Positions 17,676 to 25,080 of a stretch of DNA of 64,000 nucleotides are shown piece after piece. Positions within the stretch are counted from its first letter, which is position 1; each line of letters starts with the position of its first letter. Position numbers and translations under genes: made by a program. Origin of the DNA: Halopseudomonas pertucinogena (GTDB lineage Bacteria; Pseudomonadota; Gammaproteobacteria; Pseudomonadales; Pseudomonadaceae); the NCBI RefSeq assembly GCF_014646575.1, contig NZ_BMNN01000001.1, forward strand, positions 806,001-870,000. The letters run 5' to 3'. The notes beneath the pieces are model-generated. The model made no database searches and was not told the origin of the DNA. It saw only the letters and a program-made list of their open reading frames with translations.

Positions 17676-18116
17676 GTGAACTGGGATCTGCAGAACCCCT
17701 TTATCGAGAACGTGCAGGTGCAGCCTGAGGACATCGACGAGCTGGGGCACGCCAATAACGCGGTGTATGTGCAATGGCTGGAGCGCTGCGCCTGGCAGCA
17801 CTCCAAGTCACTGGGGCTGGGCCTGCCCGAATACCAGCAGCTCAACCGGGCCATGGTGGTGATGCGGCACGAAATCGATTATCTGGCGGCCGCCTATGAG
17901 GGCGAGGAGCTGCAGATGGCCACCTGGATCGTCAGCTGGGACAGCAAACTGAGGATGACCCGGCGCTTCCAGCTGGTGCGGCCGGCGGACGGGGTAACAT
18001 TATTGCGGGCCGCCACTACCTTTGCCTGTGTGGAGCTGAGCAGTGGTCGGCCGCGGCGGATGCCGGTGGAGTTTATCGAGGGATATGGTCGGGCGATCGT
18101 GGACTCGTCCGAATAG
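17676..18116 (+). CDS. Acyl-CoA thioesterase, YbgC/FadM-like hotdog
   Basis: A 146-residue hotdog protein. The catalytic-loop motif is DELGHANNAVYVQWLERCAWQHS, typical of 4-hydroxybenzoyl-CoA/YbgC-type thioesterases (Asp at the start of the motif). I chose the GTG at 17676, with GGGAG 7 bp ahead, over the ATG at 17629, which lacks a good ribosome site. It is cytosolic and probably hydrolyses an acyl-CoA or acyl-ACP. It faces away from ldcA. Confidence 0.82.
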   Translation: MNWDLQNPFIENVQVQPEDIDELGHANNAVYVQWLERCAWQHSKSLGLGLPEYQQLNRAMVVMRHEIDYLAAAYEGEELQMATWIVSWDSKLRMTRRFQLVRPADGVTLLRAATTFACVELSSGRPRRMPVEFIEGYGRAIVDSSE

Positions 18117-18144
18117 GCCGCCCCGCATCGTTATCCGGTGAGCT

Positions 18145-18426
18145 TCAGCGGTACTCGCACAGATAGGCGGTGTCCTGCTCGACCTGTAGCTGGAAGCGGC
18201 TGTCCGCCGGAACGGTGAACCGGCTGCCCGGGCCAAACTCCTCCCAGGTTTCGCTGGCGGGCAGCTTCACGGTCAGTTTGCCGCTGATCACGTGCATGAT
18301 TTCCAGCTGGCTGGTGCCGAACTCGTACTCGCCCGGCGCCATGACGCCCACGGTGGCGGCCCCTTCGGGCTGGTCAAAGGCAATGGAGGCGACCTTGCCG
18401 TCAAAGTACTGATTGGTCTTGAACAT
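18145..18426 (-). CDS. ppnP: Pyrimidine/purine nucleoside phosphorylase
   Basis: A 93-residue single cupin domain of the YaiE/PpnP (DUF1255) family. It starts [17 protein letters not shown] and has [23 protein letters not shown] and CEYR at the end, matching family length and ends. PpnP splits diverse nucleosides with phosphate to free bases and ribose 1-phosphate in salvage. The ATG at 18426 is the family start; the longer frame is not supported. Confidence 0.9.
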   Translation of the reverse strand: MFKTNQYFDGKVASIAFDQPEGAATVGVMAPGEYEFGTSQLEIMHVISGKLTVKLPASETWEEFGPGSRFTVPADSRFQLQVEQDTAYLCEYR

Positions 18427-18527
18427 ATTCTGGCTCCGGGCGGTGGGGGTTGCGAAACCGCGCAATGATGCCTGCTATGATTCCACCCATGCAACAACAT
18501 TAAACATGCGGATTCGGGGAGATGCTG

Positions 18528-19400
18528 ATGGCAAGCGTGGCCTTTGTTGGACTGGGCGTGATGGGATATCCGATGGCGGGGCATCTGGCCCGTGCCGGTC
18601 ATGAGGTGACGGTATACAACCGTACCGCGGAAAAGGCAGCACAGTGGGTCGCCGAGCACGGCGGCCGCGCCTGCGCCACCCCGGCGGAAGCGGCGTTGGA
18701 TCAGGATTTCATTCTGGTGTGCGTGGGCAATGATCAGGATCTGATGGAAGTTATCAGCGGACCGGAAGGGGTGCTGGGCGGGGCGCGCAGCGGGGCGGTC
18801 ATCGTCGACCATACCACCGCGTCCGCCGATGTGGCACGCCGTATCGCCCAGCTGGCGCAGCAGCAGGGTGTCGGCTTTCTGGATGCGCCGGTATCCGGCG
18901 GCCAGGCGGGTGCCGAGCATGGGCAGTTGACCATAATGGTGGGGGGCGAGGAGGCAGTGTTCGACCTGGCCCGCCCGGTGATCAACAGCTACGCACGGAT
19001 GACTCGGCTGATGGGTCCGGTGGGCAATGGTCAGCTGACCAAGATGGTGAACCAGATATGCATCGCCGGGCTGGTTCAGGGGTTGGCGGAGGCGCTGCAT
19101 TTTGCCCAGCGTGCCGGGCTGGATGCCGAGTCCGCCATGTCGGTCATCAGCAAGGGGGCGGCCCAGTCCTGGCAGCTGGAGAACCGCCACAAGACCATGC
19201 TCGCGGGGGAGTTCGATTTCGGCTTTGCGGTGGACTGGATGCGCAAGGACCTGGCCATCGTGCTGGACGAGGCGCGCAACAATGGTGCCCAGTTGCCGGT
19301 GACTGCGCTGGTCGACCAGTTCTATGCCGACGTTCAGCAGATGGGCGGCGGACGCTGGGATACCTCCAGCCTGATTGCCAGGCTCAATCGCGGGAAATAG
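18528..19400 (+). CDS. NAD(P)-dependent beta-hydroxyacid dehydrogenase (3-hydroxyisobutyrate dehydrogenase family)
   Basis: A 290-residue protein. The N-terminal Rossmann motif is VAFVGLGVMGYPMAGHLARAGH. The substrate motif is DAPVSGGQAGAEHGQLTIMVGG, and the catalytic Lys is in GNGQLTKMVNQ. The C-terminal helical domain is of normal length. Family members oxidise 3-hydroxyisobutyrate or reduce tartronate or succinic semialdehydes; the exact substrate is not resolvable. The start is ATG 18528, with GGGGAG 6 bp upstream. Confidence 0.85.
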   Translation: MASVAFVGLGVMGYPMAGHLARAGHEVTVYNRTAEKAAQWVAEHGGRACATPAEAALDQDFILVCVGNDQDLMEVISGPEGVLGGARSGAVIVDHTTASADVARRIAQLAQQQGVGFLDAPVSGGQAGAEHGQLTIMVGGEEAVFDLARPVINSYARMTRLMGPVGNGQLTKMVNQICIAGLVQGLAEALHFAQRAGLDAESAMSVISKGAAQSWQLENRHKTMLAGEFDFGFAVDWMRKDLAIVLDEARNNGAQLPVTALVDQFYADVQQMGGGRWDTSSLIARLNRGK

Positions 19401-19468
19401 AATACGCGCGCCAGAAAAGCGTGGCCCGCACCGGGGCCGCGCGGGCGTCAGCGAGGTTTTCCGCTCCA

Positions 19469-19720
19469 ATGCAGTGTCGTGAAGGTTGTGGCGCCTGTTG
19501 CGTGGCGCCTTCCATAAGTTCTCCCATTCCCGGAATGCCCAATGGCAAGCCAGCCGGCGTTGCCTGCAATCATCTGACCGCCGAGCGGCGCTGTGCAATC
19601 TTCGGATTGCCGGAGCGGCCGCAGGTATGCGCGGCGTTCATGGCGGACGAGCAGGTGTGTGGCAGCAGCGCCGAAGAGGCGTTGCGGATATTGGGTTGGT
19701 GGGAGCAGGCCACGGCCTGA
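19469..19720 (+). CDS. YkgJ-family cysteine-cluster protein
   Basis: An 83-residue protein with the cysteine pattern of the zinc/iron-chelating YkgJ family: CREGCGACC at residues 3-11, then C near 33, C near 42, C near 54 and C near 64. Pseudomonad versions start with MQC as here. The GAGG upstream is 13 bp away, so initiation may be weak or coupled to the dehydrogenase gene ending 68 bp before. The function is unknown; the metal site is inferred from the family. Confidence 0.78.
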   Translation: MQCREGCGACCVAPSISSPIPGMPNGKPAGVACNHLTAERRCAIFGLPERPQVCAAFMADEQVCGSSAEEALRILGWWEQATA

Positions 19721-19731
19721 TGAGGGTGGTG

Positions 19732-19850
19732 GGCGCGCTTTGCGCGCCTATCGCCCCGGGGGCGGGGCTCCTACAGGCGAGGGCATGAGCCTTGCCGGCG
19801 GGTCCGTCGTAGGAGCCCCGACCTCGGGGCGATGGGGTGGTGCCGGTGCG
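19732..19850. repeat. Paired REP element 1
   Basis: Two inverted REP units sit between a cysteine-cluster gene and the gltA terminator. The left unit has CTAC at its right end (ATCGCCCC...GGGGCTCCTAC, 19750-19774) and the right unit starts GTAGGAGC (19809-19833). A second GC hairpin flanks the left unit (GGGCGCGC TTT GCGCGCC). The right-unit 25-bp core is identical to the right unit of element 3 at 48799-48823. Confidence 0.8.
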
Positions 19851-19868
19851 CCATCGCGAATGGCAGAC

Positions 19869-19900
19869 AACAAAAAACCCGCCGAGGCGGGTTTTTTGTT
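19869..19900 (-). terminator. gltA terminator (bidirectional)
   Basis: A near-perfect hairpin AAAAAACCCGCC / GGCGGGTTTTTT with a two-base loop. T-runs in both directions follow gltA on the minus strand. Confidence 0.9.
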
Positions 19901-19907
19901 GGGCGGA

Positions 19908-21182
19908 TTACTTGTTCGGGTAATCGCGCTGGGTGTAACCGGTGTACAGCTGGCGTGGCCGGCCGATCTTGTACGGCTGGCTGATCATCTCGTTCCAGTG
20001 TGCGAACCAGCCCGGCGCGCGGCCGGCGGCGAAGATCACGGTGAACATCTCGGTGGGGATACCGATCGCCTTGAGGATGATACCGGAGTAGAAGTCCACG
20101 TTCGGGTACAGGTTGCGCTCCACGAAATAGGGGTCCTTCAGCGCGATCTCTTCCAGCTTCATCGCCAGTTCCAGCTGCGGATCGTTGATGCCCAGCTCGC
20201 CCAGAACCTCGTCGCAGGTCTGCTTCATTACCCTGGCGCGGGGGTCGAAGTTCTTGTAGACGCGGTGACCGAAGCCCATCAGTTTGAAGGGGTCATCCTT
20301 GTCCTTGGCTTTGGCGATGAACTTGTCGATGTTGGACACGTCGCCAATCTCGTCGAGCATGCGCAGAACCGCTTCGTTCGCACCACCGTGTGCCGGCCCC
20401 CAGAGGGCAGCGATACCGGCAGCGATACAGGCGAACGGGTTGGCACCCGAGGAGCCGGCCAGGCGTACGGTGGAGGTGGATGCGTTCTGCTCGTGGTCCG
20501 CATGCAGGATGAAGATGCGATCCATTGCGCGGGCCAGAACCGGATTGATCGGCTTTTCGGAGGCCGGCGTGTTGAACATCATGTGCAGGAAGTTTTCCGA
20601 GTAACTCAGGTCGTTACGCGGGTACATCAGCGGCTGGCCCATGGAGTACTTGTACACCATCGCTGCGATGGTCGGCATCTTGGAGATCAGGCGGGTGGCA
20701 GAGATCTCCCGGTGTTTGGCGTTGTTGATGTCCAGCGAGTCATGGTAGAACGCGGACAATGCACCCACCATGCCACACATGACAGCCATGGGGTGCGCAT
20801 CACGGCGGAAGCCGTTGAGGAAGCTCTTCATCTGTTCATTCACCATGGTGTGCCTGGTGATCACGGATGTGAACTCTTCCTTCTGCTGGGCGTCGGGCAG
20901 CTCGCCCTTGAGCAGCAGATAGCAGACTTCGAGGAAGTCGGACTTTTCAGCCAGCTGTTCGATCGGATAGCCGCGGTGGAGCAGAATACCCTTCTCGCCA
21001 TCAATGAAGGTGATCTTGGATTCACAGGATGAGGTCGACATGAAGCCGGGGTCAAAGGTGAAGACACCTTCGCTGGTCAGGCCGCGAACATCGATCACGT
21101 CCGGCCCCAGCGTGCCGGAATACATCGGCAGCTCTATGGGGGCAGCGCCCTCGATGATCAACTGCGCTTTTTTGTCAGCCAT
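19908..21182 (-). CDS. gltA: Citrate synthase (hexameric, type II)
   Basis: A 424-residue citrate synthase that condenses acetyl-CoA with oxaloacetate at the entry of the citric acid cycle. Active-site motifs are [12 protein letters not shown] (His265), [24 protein letters not shown] (catalytic His and anion-binding Arg) and, at the C terminus, the [11 protein letters not shown] segment. The N-terminal beta-barrel (residues 1-60) is that of NADH-regulated Gram-negative enzymes. It is transcribed away from sdhCDAB with its own promoter and a strong terminator. Confidence 0.97.
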   Translation of the reverse strand: MADKKAQLIIEGAAPIELPMYSGTLGPDVIDVRGLTSEGVFTFDPGFMSTSSCESKITFIDGEKGILLHRGYPIEQLAEKSDFLEVCYLLLKGELPDAQQKEEFTSVITRHTMVNEQMKSFLNGFRRDAHPMAVMCGMVGALSAFYHDSLDINNAKHREISATRLISKMPTIAAMVYKYSMGQPLMYPRNDLSYSENFLHMMFNTPASEKPINPVLARAMDRIFILHADHEQNASTSTVRLAGSSGANPFACIAAGIAALWGPAHGGANEAVLRMLDEIGDVSNIDKFIAKAKDKDDPFKLMGFGHRVYKNFDPRARVMKQTCDEVLGELGINDPQLELAMKLEEIALKDPYFVERNLYPNVDFYSGIILKAIGIPTEMFTVIFAAGRAPGWFAHWNEMISQPYKIGRPRQLYTGYTQRDYPNK

Positions 21183-21239
21183 TGATGGCCTCCTGTTTTG
21201 CTGTATCGAAAGTGTGACCCCCCACGCAGGGCCCGCATC

Positions 21240-21267
21240 ACTATAAGGTCAAAAACCCGTTTGTCAA
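21240..21267 (-). promoter_or_regulatory. gltA: gltA promoter
   Basis: Read on the minus strand: TTGACA, a 16-bp spacer, then TATAGT, about 58 bp above the gltA start codon. The -35 is perfect and the -10 has five of six consensus bases. Confidence 0.75.
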
Positions 21268-21392
21268 TTCTACGGATAGAGTTTCTCAATTGGGTTTATT
21301 CAATGGTTTCATTGACAAAACGGGATGCGCGCTTTTGACGCAGTGGGGTAGGTGGGAAACGCTTGGCATGCGGATGTGGGGGGTTTCGCGCG

Positions 21393-21421
21393 TTGTAATC
21401 AGACGGCCAAGTCACTATACT
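21393..21421 (+). promoter_or_regulatory. sdhC promoter
   Basis: TTGTAA, a 17-bp spacer, then TATACT. The predicted start is about 21428, roughly 100 bp upstream of sdhC. Confidence 0.7.
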
Positions 21422-21530
21422 CCATGACCGGCAAAATGACCCATTCGGCTTCTATCGTGGAGCTGTGCCGCGCGTCATTAGGGTGCGTCAAGCACCTTCC
21501 TATAATCCAGCCCTTCCCAAAGGGTAACGA

Positions 21531-21920
21531 GTGGTAAATATAGCCGTGAATAGCAAAAGACCTGTCAATCTGGATCTCAGGACAATCAAACTTCCTGTCA
21601 CAGCCTATACGTCTATTGCTCACCGCATTTCGGGAGTCATTCTGTTCATCGCCATCGCAGGTCTGCTTTGGATGCTGGACACGTCACTGAGTTCCGAAAG
21701 TGGTTTCGAGCAAGTAAAGGCCTGTCTGCAAAATCCGTTCGCCAAATTCGTGCTCTGGGGTGTGTTGTCCGCACTTCTGTATCACCTGGTGGCCGGCATC
21801 CGTCACCTGCTGATGGACGCGGGTCTGGGTGAGAGTCTGGAAGGCGGTCGGCTGGGTGCCAAGATTCTGATTGTCATCGCCGTCGTTCTGATTGTTCTGC
21901 TGGGAGTGTGGATATGGTAA
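21531..21920 (+). CDS. sdhC: Succinate dehydrogenase cytochrome b556 subunit
   Basis: A 129-residue inner-membrane subunit with three helices. RPVNLDL near the N terminus and the quinone-site SIAHRISG are family hallmarks; YHLVAGIRHLLMD carries the haem b axial His. The GTG at 21531 has AAGGG 6 bp upstream; a GTG at 21546 (giving MNSKRPVNL) is an alternative. It anchors SdhAB and passes electrons to ubiquinone. It overlaps sdhD by 7 bp. Confidence 0.95.
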   Translation: MVNIAVNSKRPVNLDLRTIKLPVTAYTSIAHRISGVILFIAIAGLLWMLDTSLSSESGFEQVKACLQNPFAKFVLWGVLSALLYHLVAGIRHLLMDAGLGESLEGGRLGAKILIVIAVVLIVLLGVWIW

Positions 21921-22282
21921 CCAACGTCACCAACCTGTCGCGTAGCGGCCTGTATGACTGGATGGCGCAGCGCGTGTCTGCCGTTCTGCTGGCAGCCTAC
22001 ACCGTCTTCCTGCTGGGCTACCTGCTGCTGAATCCGGGGCTGACCTACGATGACTGGACTGCGCTGTTTGCCAACAACGCCATGCGCATCTTCAGCCTGC
22101 TGACGCTGGTCGCGCTCGCAGTGCATTCCTGGGTCGGCATGTGGACCATTTCCACCGACTACCTTACCCCCATGGCCTTCGGCAAGGCTGCCACTGTACT
22201 GCGCTTCCTGTTCCAGGTTGTCTGCGGTCTGGCGATGTTCGTGCTGTTCGTCTGGGGTGTGCAGATTCTCTGGGGTCTTTAA
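21914..22282 (+). CDS. sdhD: Succinate dehydrogenase membrane anchor subunit
   Basis: A 122-residue three-helix subunit starting MVTNVTNLSRSGLYDWMAQRV. ALAVHSWVGMWTISTDYL holds the second haem His and the quinone-site Tyr. ATG 21914 is chosen because GGGAG precedes it by 7 bp; it overlaps the end of sdhC, giving translational coupling. With SdhC it forms the haem- and quinone-binding anchor. Confidence 0.95.
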   Translation: MVTNVTNLSRSGLYDWMAQRVSAVLLAAYTVFLLGYLLLNPGLTYDDWTALFANNAMRIFSLLTLVALAVHSWVGMWTISTDYLTPMAFGKAATVLRFLFQVVCGLAMFVLFVWGVQILWGL

Positions 22283-22285
22283 ATA

Positions 22286-24058
22286 ATGTCCAATATTCGT
22301 ACTCTGACTTTTGATGCCATCATCGTTGGCGGTGGTGGTGCCGGTATGCGCGCGGCGCTGCAACTAGCTCAGGGCGGTCACAAGACTGCTGTTGTAACCA
22401 AGGTATTCCCGACCCGTTCGCACACCGTATCCGCCCAGGGTGGTATCACCTGTGCCATCGCCTCCGCGGATCCGAACGACGACTGGCGCTGGCACATGTA
22501 CGACACCGTCAAGGGTTCCGACTACATCGGTGACCAGGACGCGATCGAATACATGTGTTCCGTTGGTCCGGAAGCGGTCTACGAACTGGAGCACATGGGT
22601 CTGCCGTTCTCCCGTACCGAGCAGGGCCGTATCTATCAGCGCCCCTTCGGCGGCCAGTCCAAGAACTACGGTGAAGGCGGCCAGGCTGCCCGCACCTGTG
22701 CCGCTGCCGACCGTACCGGTCACGCGCTGCTGCACACCCTGTATCAGGCCAACGTGAAGCACGACACCACCTTCCTCAATGAGTGGTACGCCGTTGATCT
22801 GGTGAAGAACCAGGACGGCGCTGTGGTAGGTGTGATTGCCATCTGCCTGGAGACCGGCGAGACCGTCTATATCCGCGCCAAGGCCACCGTGCTGGCCACC
22901 GGCGGTGCGGGTCGCATCTATGCCTCCACCACCAACGCCCTGATCAACACCGGTGACGGTGTCGGCATGGCCCTGCGTGCGGGTATCCCGATGCAGGACA
23001 TGGAAATGTGGCAGTTCCACCCGACCGGTATCGCCGGCGCCGGTGTACTGGTTACCGAAGGCTGCCGTGGTGAGGGTGGCTATCTGATCAACAAGCACGG
23101 TGAGCGCTTCATGGAGCGTTATGCTCCCAACGCCAAGGACCTTGCAGGTCGTGACGTTGTGGCCCGCTCCATGGTCAAGGAAATCCTCGCCGGTAACGGC
23201 TGTGGCCCGGAAGGCGACCACGTGATGCTGAAGCTGGACCACCTGGGCGAGGAAGTGCTGCACAGCCGCCTGCCGGGTATCTGTGAGCTGTCCAAGACCT
23301 TCGCCCACGTCGACCCGGTCACCGCGCCGGTGCCGGTGGTGCCGACCTGTCACTACATGATGGGCGGCGTGGCCACCAACATTCACGGTCAGGCCATTGC
23401 CCAGGATCTGGAAGGCAACGACCGCATCGTCGAAGGTCTGTTCGCCGTAGGCGAAGTGGCTTGCGTATCCGTACACGGTGCCAACCGTCTGGGTGGCAAC
23501 TCGCTGCTCGACCTGGTCGTGTTCGGCCGTGCGGCCGGCCTGCACCTGGAAAGCGCTCTGAAGGAAGGTATCGAATACCGCAATGCTTCCGAGTCCGACA
23601 TCGAGGCCTCCCTGTCCCGCCTCTCCGGCATCAATACCCGTACCACCGGTGAGGATGTGGCTCCGCTGCGCAAGGAACTGCAGAACTGCATGCAGAACTA
23701 CTTCGGTGTATTCCGTACCGGCGAATACATGCAGAAGGGCATCAAGGAGCTGGCAGACCTGCGCGAGCGCATTGCCAACGTCAAGATCGACGACAAGACC
23801 AATGCCTTCAACACGGCGCGGATCGAAGCGCTGGAACTGCAGAACCTGCTGGAAGTGGCCGAGGCTACCGCCATCGCCGCAGAAGGCCGCAAGGAGAGCC
23901 GTGGTGCGCACGCTCGCGAAGACTATGAAGATCGCGATGACGAGAACTGGCTGTGCCACAGCATGTACCACCCGCAGACCAAGCAGCTGACCAAGCGGGG
24001 CGTCAACTTCTCGCCGAAGACAGTTCCTGCGTTCGAACCTAAAGTGCGTACCTACTAA
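22286..24058 (+). CDS. sdhA: Succinate dehydrogenase flavoprotein subunit
   Basis: A 590-residue catalytic subunit oxidising succinate to fumarate. The N-terminal FAD fold is [29 protein letters not shown] contains the His (His46) that covalently binds FAD. The substrate region includes [23 protein letters not shown], and [19 protein letters not shown] is the C-terminal FAD/substrate signature. Normal length, 3 bp after sdhD. Confidence 0.97.
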   Translation: MSNIRTLTFDAIIVGGGGAGMRAALQLAQGGHKTAVVTKVFPTRSHTVSAQGGITCAIASADPNDDWRWHMYDTVKGSDYIGDQDAIEYMCSVGPEAVYELEHMGLPFSRTEQGRIYQRPFGGQSKNYGEGGQAARTCAAADRTGHALLHTLYQANVKHDTTFLNEWYAVDLVKNQDGAVVGVIAICLETGETVYIRAKATVLATGGAGRIYASTTNALINTGDGVGMALRAGIPMQDMEMWQFHPTGIAGAGVLVTEGCRGEGGYLINKHGERFMERYAPNAKDLAGRDVVARSMVKEILAGNGCGPEGDHVMLKLDHLGEEVLHSRLPGICELSKTFAHVDPVTAPVPVVPTCHYMMGGVATNIHGQAIAQDLEGNDRIVEGLFAVGEVACVSVHGANRLGGNSLLDLVVFGRAAGLHLESALKEGIEYRNASESDIEASLSRLSGINTRTTGEDVAPLRKELQNCMQNYFGVFRTGEYMQKGIKELADLRERIANVKIDDKTNAFNTARIEALELQNLLEVAEATAIAAEGRKESRGAHAREDYEDRDDENWLCHSMYHPQTKQLTKRGVNFSPKTVPAFEPKVRTY

Positions 24059-24069
24059 GGGGCTCCGAT

Positions 24070-24774
24070 ATGTTGACCGTAAGTATCTATCGTTATAACC
24101 CCGAGACCGACAAGGCTCCTTACATGCAGGAGTTCCAGATCGACACCGAAGGCAAGGACCTGATGGTGCTGGACGTTCTGCAGCTGGCCAAGGAGCAGGA
24201 TGCCGGACTGGGCTTCCGCCGCGCCTGCCGCGAGGGTGTCTGCGGCTCCGACGGCATGAACATCAACGGCAAGAACGGCCTGGCCTGTATCACTCCGCTG
24301 TCCAGCGTGGTGAAGAACAACAAGCTGGTACTGCGTCCGTTGCCCGGTCTGCCGGTCATCCGTGACCTGGTGGTGGATATGGGCATCTTCTATAAGCAGT
24401 ACGAGAAGGTTCAGCCGTATCTGCAGAACGACACGCCGGCGCCGGCTATCGAGCGCCTGCAATCGCCGGAAGACCGGGCGAAGCTGGATGGGCTGTACGA
24501 GTGCATTCTCTGTGCCTGCTGCTCCACCTCCTGCCCGTCCTTCTGGTGGAACCCGGACAAGTTCCTCGGTCCCGCAGCGCTGCTGCAGGCCTACCGCTTC
24601 CTGGCGGACAGCCGTGACACCGAAACCGAGAACCGTCTGGCTGCACTGGACGATCCGTTCAGTGTATTCCGCTGCCGCGGCATCATGAACTGCGTGCATG
24701 TCTGCCCGAAGGGTCTCAACCCGACCCGGGCCATCGGACATGTCCGCAACATGCTGTTGCAGAGTGGAACCTGA
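24070..24774 (+). CDS. sdhB: Succinate dehydrogenase iron-sulfur subunit
   Basis: A 234-residue subunit carrying electrons from FAD to quinone. The 2Fe-2S ligands lie in CREGVCGSDGMN with a later Cys in GLAC. The 4Fe-4S ligands are in CILCACCSTSCPS, and the 3Fe-4S ligands in CRGIMNCVHVCPKGLNP. It ends 306 bp before sucA, the only sizeable gap in the cycle operon. Confidence 0.97.
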   Translation: MLTVSIYRYNPETDKAPYMQEFQIDTEGKDLMVLDVLQLAKEQDAGLGFRRACREGVCGSDGMNINGKNGLACITPLSSVVKNNKLVLRPLPGLPVIRDLVVDMGIFYKQYEKVQPYLQNDTPAPAIERLQSPEDRAKLDGLYECILCACCSTSCPSFWWNPDKFLGPAALLQAYRFLADSRDTETENRLAALDDPFSVFRCRGIMNCVHVCPKGLNPTRAIGHVRNMLLQSGT

Positions 24775-25080
24775 TCGAGCACAGCTCATCAGAACCCTGT
24801 ACTGGTGCCTGAATCTGGCGCCAGTCAGGAATTGAATTCGGAGCGCCGCCCACAAAGTGGCGATCTGTATTAGAAAGCTTAACCAACAGGGGCAACGGGT
24901 AACACCCGAACTATCTGTCGGGGCCGGCAATATTCCGGTTTCGCGGAATGTGACAGAGCAGGGCGATTGGCAGGGACAATGCCGCGAGCCCATCTGACTG
25001 TTCTGCACGGATGGCAATTTCGATTGCCGATTAATGGTCTATGCGCCAGGTGGTGTCCCCCTTATAGAGGGTGACCAAGA
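24775..25080 (+). other. sdhB-sucA spacer with stem-loops, no gene
   Basis: A 306-bp gap in an otherwise tight operon. Visible hairpins are ACTGGTGCC/GGCGCCAGT (about 24800-24824), ATTCCG/CGGAAT (about 24930-24950) and GGCAAT-TTCG-ATTGCC with a UUCG-type loop just before sucA. None is followed by a T-run. It may hold a promoter, mRNA-processing sites or a small RNA. The sucA ribosome site is GAGGGTG near 25067. Confidence 0.5.

Larger units (their letters stand above)
21183..21530. other. Divergent gltA-sdhC control region
   Basis: A 348-bp non-coding region between the two oppositely oriented citric-acid-cycle transcripts. It contains the gltA promoter at its left end and the sdhC promoter at 21393-21421, leaving a 110-bp leader before sdhC. 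I saw no clear operator palindrome and no terminator in the leader. It could host small-RNA pairing near the sdhC ribosome site AAGGG (21520-21524). Confidence 0.6.

Noticed and set aside
19732-19850. Direct or inverted repeats as a CRISPR array
   Set aside because: Only two inverted palindromic units with unequal spacing and no cas genes; the structure and GTAG ends fit REP elements.
22364-23971. Long antisense ORF (535 codons) over sdhA
   Set aside because: GC-rich third positions make long antisense frames. The translation has no family resemblance and sdhA on the plus strand is certain.
24800-24824. Hairpin after sdhB as an intrinsic terminator
   Set aside because: No T-run follows the stem, and sucA needs read-through or a promoter that I cannot identify clearly.
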